A stretch of 64,000 bases of DNA from Ophiosphaerella korrae (taxonomy: Eukaryota; Ascomycota; Dothideomycetes; Pleosporales; Phaeosphaeriaceae), in NCBI GenBank assembly GCA_028456385.1, contig JALNQF010000011.1, positions 372,001 to 436,000 on the forward strand. Reading direction: 5' to 3'. Below the pieces are notes generated by a model, which was given only the letters and a program-made list of their open reading frames with translations, did no database searches and was not told the DNA's origin. The translations under genes and the position numbers were made by a program. Positions 10,963 through 24,090 of this stretch are shown here, in pieces. The stretch's first letter is position 1; the number at the start of each line of letters is the position of its first letter.

Positions 10963-12334
10963 GGTGGGTGGCGTAAATTACTAGTTACCCACATCTGTTC
11001 AATGCACTCCCAACACAAAACTACTATGGTATAAAAGATAATTATAGTGGGACGGTTATGGGCATTGAGGAAGAAGCATTGAGCGCTGTGACTGACTGCT
11101 CGGATGGACTCATTTGCATTTATCCGATACCGTAAAAATCTGCCAAGGTGGCCGCCAGCTAGTACCGTGTCCGTGGGCATTGAGTGCACGGACACGGTAG
11201 GGGCTCTGATCTTAGCTGCTGATCAAAACCTAAAACGCGCCAATAGGAAAGCATGCTAAGTGGGTCACAAGTGCTCCGGTACTAAAAGCTACTATGGTAT
11301 ACCTATGTGGCGTGGTATTATTACTAACTTAATGTAATACTCTAGGAATGTTAGGTAGGGGTTGGGTTGGGTTAGGTATACCTATTAGGGTTGCCTTTAA
11401 CGGCACGTTTTATAAATCAAGCTTAAGCTCGTGCGTAGCTCGTGCGCAGTTAGTTAAGATCGTGACTAGCTCGCAGTCAGTCAAGCTTATAGCTCGCGAT
11501 GCTAAGTGAGGTGGTAAGCACTGGTTTTGAATAATGTTTTTACTTAGCTCTGGTAGTCTACTGAGAGGTGGCGCCGTATGAAATTAATGCTACCACTAAA
11601 TCAACCGCAAAGCTGACAAGCGTGGTTACCGTATACCCGAGGAACGGGATGGCCGAGCTCGCAATAAGTTACCAAGCCAAGCAGCTGCGACTGGTCGTGG
11701 TCAAACATGGGGAAAGATAGGGAGGACATATCTAGAAACTCAGCTGGCCAGCTATATTAGGATTCTATTGCGAGCACATGACATATCCTTGCGGCAATAT
11801 CTAAGCCCTGAAGCCGCATCAGCTCATGTAGATTTGATGTGATTCATCACCAAACACTGCCTCCTAAACGTTTGGGCGGGTTGGAAGATATCGGAGCTCT
11901 TACGGACCCGGATGAATCCGGACTTCCGAAAGCCCGACCGTATCCGCGGGCCCGATCTTTACAATTTAAGCTTTGCACGGGCCGCTTTTAGTCGCAAAGC
12001 CCATGTACTATGGTATGAAGTAAGATTGCAAACTGCCAAGCAAGCCGAAACGGTCAACACAGCCCAAACTCAAGCGGGATGCAGGTGCTATTTAATCGCA
12101 CTTACGCTCGTCTCATGCGGTATATTTACTTGTGCAATTCTAAACTCCCTAGTTAAACCAAATACCAACTCCTCGTTGTCACTGCTGAACACTGCAATTT
12201 TTGTTCTGTCCCGACGAGCACCGTATAAACATTCTGCGCGTTACAGTACTCTTGTAGTCGCCAAAGGCGGATTGTAGCTTCTGTTTTGAACACACCCTCA
12301 ATTTACAAACTCGTCGCCACCCTGCCTCAGCAAA
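10963..12334. other. Intergenic, low-complexity remnants
   Basis: No gene recognised. At 11350-11395 there is a degenerate telomere-like GGGTTGGGTTAGG stretch. At about 11420-11510 short units such as AGCTCGTGCG and AGTCAAGCTTATAGCTCG repeat; similar units in the opposite orientation occur at 59810-59900. The last 300 bases should carry the CYP505 promoter. Confidence 0.5.
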
Positions 12335-15300
12335 ATGTCGTCTTCGGTCTCTCCACTTGTCCCAATTCCAGGCCCTACTGGTGTGCTCAACTCCCTCCCA
12401 TTTAAAATCTGCGCTAACCGGTACACAGCCCTGCCCGTCGTCGGTAATACATTCGACCTTGATCCAGCCGCTAGCATCCAATCGTTGGTTCAAATGTCTG
12501 AAGAGTATGGTAAGCTCGCTGTGCAGTAATCCAAGGCTCCAATTGGGCAGGTGATTGACCTAGCATGGATAGGGCCCGTGTTCCAGTTGACTATTGCTGG
12601 GCGTAAGCAAATTTTCATCGGCAACGTGCAACTTATAAATGAGATATGCGACGAGAGCCGCTTCTCCAAAGTCGTCACTTCGGGATTGGAATTGCTAAGG
12701 TCGGCAGTCCACGATGGCCTTTTTACAGCACATGAGGGCGAGCACAACTGGGATATAGCGCACAGGATCCTTATGCCCGTGTTTGGGCCGACTAAGATCA
12801 GAGGAATGTTCGGTCAGATGAATGATATAGCACAACAGCTGTGTCTCAAATGGTAGGATAAAAGTGTTACCCCCTGTTCATCTATTGCTAATGACGGAAC
12901 ATAATAGGGGTCGTTATGGTCCTACATACCCTATAGAAGTCACTGAGGACTTCACCCGCCTCACATTGGACACGATCGCCCTTTGCGGAATGGGCTATCG
13001 TTTCAACAGCTTCTATCGTGACACCTCCATGCATCCGTTTGTCGACAGCATGAGCAGGTTTTTGAAAGACACCGATAAGCAATCTGGGCTCCCGGACCTG
13101 TTTAACAGTCTATGGCTGCATGCAAAGAAAAGAAATAAGGACGATATAAAAGCCATGAGGGAACTTAGCCAGGAAGTGGTGGACCAGCGACGACAGAATC
13201 CAATAGACGTGGACGACCTTTTGAACGCTCTTCTATATCAAACTGACCCTAAGACAGGAGAAAGCTTGAGCGACTCGTCAATCATAGACAATATGATAAC
13301 GTTCCTAGTAGCTGGCCATGAGACCACATCAGGTCTTCTCTCGTTCGTATTTTACTACATGCTTAAAAATCCCTGGGCGCTGGAGAAGGCTCAGCAAGAG
13401 GTTGACAACGTCATTGGCACAGAAAATCTCACCGTAAATCATCTATCGCAATTAAAGTACATCAATGCGATACTGAGGGAGACGCTACGACTCATGCCAA
13501 CGGCGCCGGCCTTTACAGTCGGCGCTCTCAAGGACGATGTGATCGGCGATAAGTACGCCGTTAAAAAGGGGGAACCTATCCACGCTCTACTTCCGGCGGT
13601 TCACTGTGACAAAGCAGTCTTTGGGCCTGACGCGGCAGAGTGGAAGCCGGAGAGAATGCTAGACGAAGATTTCCATAAACTGCCAGCCAACTCATGGAAG
13701 CCGTTCGGGAATGGGAAGCGAGGTTGTATCGGGAGAGCTTTCGCTTGGCAGGAAGCATTATTGGTGGGTATTATCCTTTATGCGCTACTGAAATACCGTT
13801 AACACCCTTCAGGTGATAGCTGTTCTGCTGCAGAGTTTTACTTTCAAGTTTGAAGATCCTTCTTATGAGCTTCGAGTTAAAGAGGCCCTGACAATCAAAC
13901 CGGAAGGCTTCAGAATCCATGCGGCATTGAGACAGCACAAAACTGCCACTGAGCTGGTCGCTGGGCTTGTACCGTCTTCAAAAGAAGCACATAAGAGCGT
14001 CAAGCCAGGAAGTTCCAACTCGTCTGCCAGCGGGTCAGTTGCGGGCCAGGGAAATGGCAAGGCCTTGTCCATATTCTATGGGTCAAATAGCGGGAGTTGC
14101 GAGTCCCTCGCGAACCTTGTTGCAAGCGACGGTGCAAAATATGGCTTTGCGGTGCGGACAATAGATGCTCTGGACTCGGCCCGGGAGAACTTCACTTCGA
14201 ATCAGCTAGTCCTGATTATAGCAGCGACGTATGACGGCAAGCCTGCTGATAACGCGACTGAGTTTGTGGACTGGCTCAAATCACTCACAGGAGAGCCTCT
14301 GAAGGGCGTATCCTATGCTGTTTTTGGATGTGGTATGTCAAATTGCAGATTGCATATATACATAGCTCACTGAACTTAGGGCATCATGATTGGGCAACAA
14401 CATTCTACAAGATTCCCATCCTTATTGACGAACTTCTCGAGCAGCGTGGAGCTCGTAGAATTGCGCCTCGTGGGGCTGCTGATGCAGCAATTAGCGACCT
14501 CTTCTCAGACTTTGAAAAGTGGGAAGAGGATATCCTATGGCCCGCACTTGGTCTTACTCCTACGCTCTTGGAACGGCAGGGCGATATTGAATCTGGAATA
14601 AAAGTTTCGTTCCAGCGTCCGTACACCCAACGAAAGGAGTTTTCGGAAGCTACTGTTATAAGCAGTTCTGAGTTAACCACTTCCGCGTCCTCTGCTCGAA
14701 AATGCCACATGGAACTGCGACTACCACAAGGTATGGTATACACCACGGGCGACTACTTGGCCGTACTGCCGTTGAATCCGATGTCCAATGTACAGCGAGC
14801 TTTGTCTCGCTTTCACTTGGCTTGGGACAGCGTGCTCATAATCGAATCTACTGGGCCCACCCAGCTTCCTACAGCAACCCCAATCTCAGTAGCAGATCTA
14901 TTCAGCGCATATGTCGAGCTTTCCCAGCCGGCGACTCCACGGGTGAGTAATTGGTCACTTTAACAATGGGGAATTACTAGCTAATGGAAAACGTTGTAGA
15001 ATATTAGAGTTCTGGCTAGTGCTGCATCAGACAACCCGACTAAACATGCCTTACTCAAATTAGCAAACGACGACTTCGCCGCCCAAGTTCGAGACAAACG
15101 ACTGTCAGTTCTTGACCTGCTTGCAGAGTATGAATCTGTTCCACTATCCGTCGAGGCGTTCATAGAGATGCTACCACCACTTCGTCCACGCACATATTCC
15201 ATTTCATCGGCACCCCAATGGCGCTCGTCCCACGCCACCCTCACATGGTCTATTATAGATACCCCGTCGTGGTCTGGTCATGGTCGCTTCCTTGGCGTCG

Positions 15301-15863
15301 CTTCTAATCACCTGTACGATCTCTCGCCGGGCGCCGTGGTACGCGTCTCAGTGCGACGCTCGAACCCTGCGTTCCATCCGCCCCAGGACCCGAACTCTTA
15401 CCCTATCATCATGATTGCCTCTGGGTCCGGCCTTGCACCTTTCCGTGGCTTTATTCAAGAACGCGCCTTGCAGCTGAGGGCAGGTATGACACTAGCTCCA
15501 GCTTTGCTGTTTTTTGGCTGCCGCGGGCGGCATGATGATCTCCACCGGGCTGAAATAGATGATTTTGAAAAATCAGGCATTATACGCGTGATGCGCGCTT
15601 ACAGCAAAGCGCCGAATGAACCGGATGCTCGTGGGTGTGCATATATTCAGGATCGGGTGTGGGCCGAAAGGGAGGAATTTGGAGAGCTGTGGAATCGTGG
15701 TGCAACAGTCTTCGTCTGCGGCGGCACCACAATGTCAGAGGCTATCAAGGATGTTTTCATTAAGATTGCTTACGGAAACGCCGGACACAATGATGGCAAG
15801 AGTGCTAGGGATTGGTTTGCTGGTCTCGATCCCCGCCGATACGTTGCTGAGGTTTTTAATTAG
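12335..15863 (+). CDS. CYP505-type P450-CPR fusion (self-sufficient hydroxylase)
   Basis: Single-chain cytochrome P450 joined to its own NADPH-P450 reductase, the architecture of fungal CYP505 (P450foxy, Fum6) and bacterial P450BM3. Exons: 12335-12509, 12573-12852, 12908-13763, 13813-14332, 14380-14942, 15000-15863; phases close to 1085 residues, the expected length. P450 marks: AGHETTSG (I helix, about 287), ETLR (K helix), and [15 protein letters not shown] with the haem Cys near 425. Reductase marks: SIFYGSNSG flavodoxin/FMN loop near 522, YSISSAP (FAD) near 862, [12 protein letters not shown] and [10 protein letters not shown] (NADPH) at about 939 and 1038. It should hydroxylate fatty acids or a polyketide-like alkyl chain near the end. 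A decayed aminotransferase lies 3' and convergent, hinting at a former metabolite cluster. No disruption is seen. Confidence 0.93.
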
Positions 15864-16369
15864 CTCCTGGCAATCACTTGTGTTTTCATCGGGGGGTACG
15901 GCACTAGAGTTGGTGGTAGTTTACATGGTAGTGCTGGACTTTCTGGTCAATTTTGGGGACCGAGCAATTTTCATTGTAGCATCCTGAAATCCCTGAGGAT
16001 AATCCACGGTCTTCCACTATGTGAACAACTCTCGAATGAAGCCCTGTTCCTTCGAAGTGCCTAATTGTGTGACAGTAGCGGATAATACAACCACAACAAA
16101 AAGGGCAGGATTCCGCTGCCAAAATTCTTTCAGGTTTCTTCATGGACTATCACTAGACAAGTAGAGTGATGTAGGGATATTGTGGTGTAGTAGAACCGCA
16201 CGTGATCGGGGAGGCTTAGGTCAGCCTCGCGGCTCTGCAAGGGCTCCGAGTGAGATCGGATGGGGGAGAGAGACAACGACACCAACTCGTCATGCAGCTA
16301 CTCAACCTATATATTTCAACTCATCTTGCCGACTGCGGGTCGCCACCTGCCTCCTACTTCAATGTGCAT

Positions 16370-17700
16370 CCTAGTATGCCATAGTATGCCCAGCTGAAAA
16401 TGTTTCTTGTGGATCATGTATTCCGAAGGAAACGCTTTCTTCGTCTCCTTATTTGCGACAACTTCAACCTGTCTTCGTTAAATTTATGTCTTCAGCTATA
16501 TGGGACGGAACCACTTACATCCCAGGACAACCCTCTCCCACGAATATTACCGACGTAACGATGGCTCCCGAGGTATTGCTTCAGCTTCTCTCCGAGAAGA
16601 TCGCACATTCCTCTAATATTCGCCAACAAATTGTCGCCCTTAATGGCTTTCCGGACGGCTAGGGTAGCTGCACACGCTAAAGGGTGGTTCTGGAAGGTGT
16701 GTCCACGCTGGAAGATGCTGTTTGACGGGCCGTTATTGAAGGCATTAGTAATTCGGGGTCCTACAAGCATACCCATTGGCAGAAAACCAGCAGCAAGGCC
16801 CTTGCCAATGAGTTGAATATCGGGAACCACCCCATCATGTTCCCATGCATGGAGCCTGCCAGTTCGGCCCATACCGCACATAAACTCGTCGAATATAAGC
16901 AGAATGTCATGTTCATCGCACACTTTTCTGATCACTTTGAGATAGCTGAGTACTGCTGGCACGCAGCCGAGCACCCGTTTGTGGAGTGAGACACTAGAAG
17001 TTATTTACAGCGTTTAGAAGGAGATGTCACCTACCGCGCCAATTATAGGTTCTAATACCAAGGCTGCAATTTCCCTAGCGCCCACCTCGTTGATCTTGTG
17101 GCTCAGCTCTTGTACCGCTTTTCAGCATACTGTTCATCTGTCTCGCCATCACCACGGTTCCGATAGGGGTTGTAGGGTGGTATAAGGTGTATATTTTGCG
17201 GAAGGAGACCCTTGTATGGAGCCTTTCGTCCGTCATGTCCACTTAGGTCGAGTGCTCCAAGGGTGGCTCCGTGACACGAGTTCGCCCGACTAATGAATAT
17301 CACGCGACATAGTTGAGGTAAAGGCCTCTCCAGCATATGATACTGAACCGCCAGCTTTAATTCAGCTTCTATCGCTTCTATCGCTTCAGAGCCAATCAGA
17401 TTTCAATAATTCGTAGTCTTGAGGTCCTGTCAGACGATAATAGCTGAGCTATAGAACGTGACTTTTTCCATCTCTCCTTCGGCAGATGCGATCATGAATT
17501 TTGCTAATTCCTCTACGATTGGTGTGTTGAAGGCCAAAGAAGGAACGTAGCTGAGGCCTAAATTAAATTGCTTTATGATTGCCCCAGGAACTCAACTGTC
17601 GCGTCGTCCTATGGTCGCCACACGAGCTCTACCAGAAGCGTCATGGATAGGTCCCGACTCGAGATTGTAATTATTTCCCTCTCCACGATACACTAAACGG
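16370..17700 (-). pseudogene. Class III (PLP) aminotransferase relic
   Basis: Minus-strand homology in several frames to PLP-dependent class III aminotransferases. In order: ATIGRRD, GLSYVPSLAFNTPIVEELAK, a GSEAIEAIEAELKLA block, SCHGATLGALDLSGHDGRKA, PYNPYRNRGDGETDEQYAEK, ALVLEPIIGA, then LIFDEFMCGMGRTGRLHAWE and IQLIGKGLAAGFLP with the candidate PLP lysine, GHTFQNHPLACAATLA, and NIRGRGLSWD. Breaks: a TGA after GRRDS at about 17587, a TGA after SSAIIV at about 17430, and a frameshift near 17105 where QYAEK runs into TGA before ELSHKINEVGA resumes one frame over. Two ordinary introns (near 17000 and 16480) appear preserved. The C-terminal 80 or so residues are not recognisable. It once converted a keto group to an amine or the reverse; now it is almost surely dead. 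Confidence 0.8.
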
Positions 17701-18670
17701 ATAGGCCCGATGTTTGTATCTTTGTTGAACAGGTACGTCCCCATGGCTCGACCAGACATTTTCGAATTCAAGAAGCCCTTTCTTGGCTATACGAGAAGTG
17801 AGGGTCACCAGTCTTGCGCAGAGCCTAGCGAGCCACAAGATTAGGATGCTGATTTTAGGATCCATGGCGATAGAGAAGTATTTATATGATGACACGATGG
17901 AGTCACCAGATATCAAAACGACTGTGGCTATGTGCCAACGTCGGTAAGCTGCAACACTTCTCTGCAGTAGCCTGCATTCGCTTGATCTAGGCCCCTATAC
18001 CGCAGCGTACATCCTTTCGGCTGTAGGCGCCTGCGAGCCGGGGTTAGAACGTTAGAAACGGCGTCTATTTGAAGGATTTACGCGGGATGCACACTAGTCC
18101 AGGTGAAAAATCGTCACTCAAAAATAAGCAAAGATGTGAGTGACATAGGCGAGGAAGATGAAAGAAACCAACGATTGTTTTTCTGTACATAGAGGGCAAA
18201 AAATTTGAAGCGTGACAGATGCAAACGAGTGAAAATCAGGGTCATCTTGACGTCAGGTGCTCGCAATCTCATGCAGTCTGTCATATCTGTGTTAAAAAAA
18301 GCCCCTATGCTAACTTGCAGCATACTAGAGAATGCATCAGTAGCTACAATATGTACCCTTGATGTCACAATATTAGGCGCATCGTATGACGTCACGACTT
18401 GCTCGAGAAGGTGTGATTGGTCATAGGTAGAGGGTAAGGGCTACCAATGGTCAGGGCAAGATGCGGGTAATTTCTCAATCATGATGGTTATTGCGTCTTA
18501 AAGCTATGCTACATTGTAATGTGTGGATCGTCCATTCAAGCCCGCAGAGCCTTGTACCGCCTTGGACATATTCGACACTGGGATCTCAGGGAATATCCCA
18601 AATTTCCAGAAAACAGTCTACAGTGGTTATAATCCGCTTAAGTTGGACTGTGAGAATATTGATTTGGGTC
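17701..18670. other. Intergenic, no gene recognised
   Basis: Short frames on both strands show no recognisable domain. The first part on the minus strand may be the decayed N-terminus of the aminotransferase relic. Confidence 0.4.
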
Positions 18671-18679
18671 GTGTTACAT

Positions 18680-19330
18680 CCAAGCTGTATGAAGATCAGC
18701 ACTCTTCTCTAGCATATGGTCAGCGCGGTTTTGCAATTCTAATACGAGCGCGTATTCTGCGTCAAGTTGTGGAAATTGCAACCTGCGCTCGTTCATGTCA
18801 AGCTTGATGCACTCGCTCACGGGAATGATGGTAATCCCTGGTATGATAGACTCATCACACTTCACGAAGGATAAAGGGAAGGAGACCACTCTCTTGAGAA
18901 CATCCTTGAAGTTAAGAAGAAGATTCACCATGGTGCAGGCCATTTTGGTGTCCTTCAATAGTCATCCTACTACATGGGCCGGCCTTGGTTTCGCGACCGC
19001 TTGAAGCATGCCATTTTCGATAGCGTATGCTTGAGAGTTCGCAAGCTGTGGTGAACGATGTTTCAGCGCTGGCTCAGGAATAGTGATTGTATATTTTCCG
19101 TATATGTAAACACTTTCTGGGCCAGGACTAAGAACTGCAGGAGGAGTTAGTCCATGCATTCAAATTTGCGAAGAAGCATTACCTAGAGCCTGATTCATGT
19201 GATTCGCCGCAGAGGTCGGGATATGCTCGTTGATAGGTTTCAGGTAGAGACCCGTCCATTGTGGTTTGGGAGAACTGATGTTGCGAATCGAGGCTACGGG
19301 ATCTCAATATTGTCCCCGCAACTTCTGAGC
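18680..19330 (-). pseudogene. Possible cytochrome P450 relic
   Basis: Three minus-strand frames, read in order, suggest the C-terminal part of a P450 that has lost its haem loop. MHGLTPPAVLSPGPES resembles the segment after the K-helix ExxR; YIYGKYTITIPEPALKHRSP resembles the G-x-x-I-P...HR-P stretch; MACTMVNLLLNFKDVLKRV then PLSFVKCDESIIPG resembles the L-helix and C-terminus. The ExxR and the Cys-containing FxxGxRxC loop are not seen, and stops separate the blocks. This reading rests on weak pattern matching and could be wrong. It lies 1 kb from the aminotransferase relic on the same strand. Confidence 0.3.
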
Positions 19331-22200
19331 ATAAGGCCTTAGCAGTTAGACAAGCACGATAACCCATGGGGCAGAAGAGTATAGCGCAGATGTTAACACG
19401 AGGATTTGGCAAGGTATAGGGAGCGTGTATGCGGCCGTAAGTGCGTGGGAGTATTAGCGGCGTCACTCCTGCCAAGCATCACCTCGGAATGTGGTAATTG
19501 GAGAGGCTGGCTGCATGTCTAGCCAACTGGAGGAAAGCTGTTACTGTGGATTCCGGGGAGTTGTTCCCTATTATAAATATTTGCGCTTTTAAGATATTTA
19601 CAACGATACCATTAAACGAGCGTGCATTTGAAGATTAGGAGAGCACTACTCTAATGGATGCTCTCTGCCGTCTTGAAGCATATCTATGTCGCACTTAGTG
19701 AGTTGGTTTTTAAGGCACTTTACATGAAGTAGATAAGAAAAGGCAAGGCGTTGCTTGTGAGATAGCTGTGCTATCGTAAAACCATGCTCGCCCACGGTGT
19801 ATTGTAATTGACTTCTGGCGGACTGCCGTCTAGCAAGCTCATCAAATGTCACAGCTTGTAGAAGCTGGACTCTATCATTCAGGATGAGGATAGCTACTCT
19901 AAACATGTAGGCTCCTTAGCTGAGTACAAAAACTCGACCTAGGTGATTGCGGTAAAGTTTTTAGGAAGGTAAATATTGTTACTCCTCTCCAGATAAAGAA
20001 CTTGGCTGTGATAAAAGAATTTAAGTAAGGCAGATACAATTGCTATTAATATAAGAAACTACTCTAATTAAAATATATAAACTACGTTATAATACTCTTT
20101 CTTGCCTAGCTCGGGCGTTTGATTGCGAACTAACATAATCACGAGGCTGCCTTTGCACTACTTCATGTGCATCTCTCGTAACTTGTGCATTCACAAGTTA
20201 TATTCATTCCTTCGTGCTAAATTTCCTCGCGCAAGTTGAGGCGCCATTGGCGTTGTCCAACAAAAGAGATGCGAATGGAAGGCAGTCACCTGTCTTCTGA
20301 ATTGCGTACACATGAAGCGCGCAACGTCACCATTGCACCGTGTTTGCCTATCCCACCTCCGCCACCACATAGCTGCAAGTCCACTGACCTCACGCAGCTG
20401 CTTAGGAGATAGCGGGCAGACTGGTCCCGAATTCTTTACTCCTCCCAGCCAATGGTGGCAAGCGCCTGAAACGGCGAGACTCGAAGCAGCATTGCCTACG
20501 CTTTTACTCCTGCGACCTAACCAACAAATGCGCACTGCATCGATCGAAACCTCCGCCCCTACGCAACATTCTTCATCCCCTATCCCGCCGCTCGCTCGTC
20601 GAATACTACATGTAAGGACCGGACGATTCAGTCTACAGCTCTCGAGTTCGTCAGATTGCGCTAGTAGAAAAAGTTTCGATATTGATATTTTACCACATAT
20701 TGTAGCAAATACGCTTTCTTTGCTAATTTCAAGGATTTCAATCTTAGCTTCGAGTTTTCCATTGCGTACATGGAGAAGATAACGTTGTGGGTGCGTGCCT
20801 GTCACTTAGTCCATGATGTAGAATTCTTTGATGACATGGCGTCCAAGGTAGGCATGCTGGAGGAAGAGAATATCGCCGTCGTTCTTCGTGAGATGGGCGA
20901 TGGGTTGTTTTGGTTGGTGCAAATCTGCCCTCGACGCTTAGAGCGGAACATGTCATAGGAGCACGCTTGGGGGCCCTTGGCGAGATTTCTAGACTGAACC
21001 TTGGCAAGTTCTTCGCGGTTGGAGGCTTCTGCAGTAGCAAGTTTTGTACGAGGGATCTATGACGCGTTAACTTTGAGAAGTTCTCATAAAGGAGGTCCCC
21101 TAAGCCGTTACCACATCTCATCTCGGTCTCAGAGCTAATGCAAGACTATGGTACGCCCAGGACACGTCTTCATCATAGGCTGGATAAGGCCAGTTTCCGA
21201 CCTGGCTGCGAACCATGAGTACTCTTACAAAGATGGTTGCATCGTTTAAGTGGGGACAGTAGGCGATGTAGTTGTGGTGCAGCCGGCTCGTCAAAGGACT
21301 TTGTGGCCCCTTCACCCGCCCGGCTTGAGACGTGCACTCATGTTTGTAATGTCCGAGACAGATCAGAGCACATTTTGTATGCATTTCTAGTTTCAGATAC
21401 GACGATCTGGCTTGTCTATACCAACCGGTATGCATTTATTTCGCATACGCATGTAAGCAGGTTGTCGTTCTGCACCTACTTCTAATCCTAGTTAGCAGAG
21501 TTTAAGCAGCCGCTTTCCATACGAAACGTCGGATAGATACCCAGAGCAACCCCGCTCCATTCCGCTTGCATGTTAAGCTTGGCGGTAACTAAGCCCACGT
21601 ACTGAACAGATGCCGTTATCCCGTTCCACCCGTAGAATTATATATAAGGCCATACGGTCCCTCTTCCTCTTCGCGTCCGACTTTAAGAAGCAGGACTCGC
21701 AGTTTAATCGTCTGATTAGTTTGGTTCTAACGTTTTCCATTTCTGTGGCGTTACCTATTGCAATTATATCGGTGTTAGTCTACCAAGTCTCCTCACACGA
21801 GTGATTTGAGCCCCGTTTAAACATTTTTCTGCGTTCATGTTAATTCATGTAGCTGCTACGCTGATCTGCATCATATGCCAAAGAATGCATCCACGACTTA
21901 AATACGCTTGCGGGCACGAAGTCGAATATCCGTACATTCAGCAATGCGATGAGGCGAAGCAGTGAGGCTTAGATTGGGCCAATCCTAAAGATAATTACAT
22001 TTTAGACATGTCGTCTAACAAGGGCAAATGCTCAAATTGAGAGGCAAGCTCTGGCTAGGGCTTAGATATACACAGTAAAATTATAATTTTAATAGGAGTC
22101 ATAGAAATAAAGCTGCTTAGTATAGGATAATCTCATTAGCCCAGCAGTCTGCCTAACTTGGATTCTTTTTCTAGAAATTCGGTGCGCTCTACTCGTAGTA
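19331..22200. other. Gene-poor region, no intact gene
   Basis: Nothing intact was recognised. Overlapping open frames on both strands at 20191-21435 have no domain and mask each other. Stretches at 19560-19640, 20010-20100 and 21830-22200 are AT-rich with many TA dinucleotides, as in RIP-mutated repeats. Confidence 0.45.
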
Positions 22201-23060
22201 TAACGCACTGGGTACTATCTAAACCTGGCGTATCACTACTCGAATATTCTTCTACGCTAGTACGCTTCCTTAGTAGAGTGAGTGAGAATATCGCGTTCCA
22301 CTGCCCTAATTGAATGATAATGACCGTGCTAGTATTTGTGCGTTAGGTAGCCGAAGATAACATCTTCCAAGGTTGAGGGGAATTGATTTATTATAACTTG
22401 TTAAACTCTAAAAGGCGCCTCAATATCGTGAAAGGGTTGGTGTTCAAATTAGATAGTGTAAATATAACATACTAGAAACAATTGCTGCTAATTGGGACGG
22501 CTAAGGGAGGGTTATAGTATTTATCTAACTTATAGAGAGGTTCGCTCGCTACTATAAGCTCTTCACCCCTCTTAACCGTTGCATTGAAATCCCTGAGTCT
22601 AACATCTTCTCTTGTATCAAGAAATATGTTTGCAGGCCGAAGATCCCTACGGGCATAACTAAGATACTTAATCTAGGCTAGGGCACTAGTAATTTGTTCG
22701 ATCCACCACTCCTGTGCGCTTAGCCCTATCGGAGATTTCAGACTCTAGAGTTATTTCCTAATGAGGCAAAAAAAAAACCCCCCCTGAAACGCAAAGTATG
22801 CTATAGACAATATTCGGATGTCGACGTTCTATCAGAATTCTGTATATCTCTTTTTCATTTTCTAACTTCCTAATGCTCTCTTCTATTTCTTCTGCTCGCG
22901 CCGGGGCAGGATTATTAATAAGTGTTCGACATTTGAAGCTAATATTCCGGCTAATAGCAAAGACTTGCCTAGTAGAACTTCTAGAGAGAAAGTTATTTGC
23001 CGAGAGAGAACTAAATGGTGTCCGTAATCGTGTGGTTGTCTAGAGGGGGATATAGGGAGA
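22200..23060 (-). pseudogene. Protein kinase relic (HRD/DFG region)
   Basis: Minus-strand reading gives a decayed fungal protein-kinase-like catalytic domain. Around 22880-22800: SIRKLENEKEIYRILIERR and HPNIVYSILCV (alpha-C helix and beta-4). Around 22730: SAQEWWIEQITSAL. Around 22645-22600: YARRDLRPANIFLD, the catalytic loop with R-R-D-L in place of HRDL, then RDFNATVKRGEEL where DFG reads DFN, then SEPLYKLDKYYNPP in place of the APE region. At least three stops interrupt it, and beyond 22500 the reading is stop-ridden and AT-rich. An A9C6 run at 22768-22783 sits inside it. The DFN may be original, since several fungal members of this type have non-DFG loops, or a result of mutation. Confidence 0.65.
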
Positions 23061-23804
23061 AAGACAAAGATAGGATCTAGCTAGAAGATCCGCGAGAGAC
23101 TGTTAGCTTTCGGGTAATCATGCATTATCATCTCTACATGCTTGGTAGCAAGGCAAATTTCACTAGAGGGATAATGAAAAAGATGCGGAATCTTTAGGGC
23201 TAACGGTTTTCTAGCGTAATTCTAGGCTTGCATGGGGCGGCTCTAGTGAAGTCGCCCATCGATATAGTTTCGAGGATCCCTCTAGTAATAATAACGTAAT
23301 CATACCAAGAACGACATTCATCTGCCAACCTAGAAGGTCTTGTGCACCCCCTCCAATTACGTTTCGCTCAATGGCACCAGTTTCTGCTTTTCACTCATCT
23401 ATGCCACATGCAAGGTTCTGATTGGTCCATTATACAGGGCCAAGCGAGGAGGAAATGGTGTGTGGGTGCAGAGTAAGTCAACCATGCATAGGAATGACAC
23501 CTTTGCGATGATTGCGGCGGAGATAAGTCGCAAATCCCATGAATAGGCATGCCCACATCAAACTAGGGATATATACGAGAATTAACACTGTCATTCAAAT
23601 CGCCATCCGTCATACACATCGAATGAAGGACTCATGCACGCGATTGAGGTGTATCGGAGGGTCATAGATGATTATTGACATTGCTTAGCAGCAATTTGGA
23701 TCGATCCGAGCCCATAGAGGTTTGTCTAATGAACGGCAACGTAAGGAGGTTGGGACTTTTAGGCCTTAACTCGGTAGGATGTAACTTGTAAGATGAAAAA
23801 GCAA
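23061..23804. other. Intergenic
   Basis: No gene recognised. Several TA-rich segments; a few short frames have no identifiable content. Confidence 0.45.
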
Positions 23805-24090
23805 TTAGAGACAAGATAACGATTGACCAGATGTTTCCGATCCTGGAATCTTTTCGATCATCTCCACAATATCATTCTTGTAGCCTCCTCGGCCCCACTC
23901 TAATATACGAGATAGAAAATACATGAACTCCCTCGTGTCACGTTTGTCGGTAGTATGATACGATCGAATGCAGCACCTATGGAACACGTCATCAAGCTCA
24001 AAACGGACGTACATCTCGTGTGTAGGGCCCTCCGTGACCATAGAGAAGCAGATCGTTGGAGTCTTCGCTTGTAATGTTGGCTCACGGCTC
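23805..24090 (-). pseudogene. Unrecognised coding fragment
   Basis: A minus-strand frame reads like protein: EPTLQAKTPTICF, then MYVRFELDDVFHRCCIRSYH, then REFMYFLSRILEWGRGGYKN and DIVEMIEKIPG before a stop. The composition (acidic/aromatic, no low-complexity bias) suggests a real exon or the end of a lost gene, but no family came to mind and no 5' part was found. It could be a remnant shared with other copies in the genome. Confidence 0.3.

Noticed and set aside
20191..21435. Overlapping long frames on both strands (204 and 156 codons and others)
   Set aside because: They exclude each other, show no domain, and the region is flanked by AT-rich decayed sequence; possible relic but not supportable as a gene.
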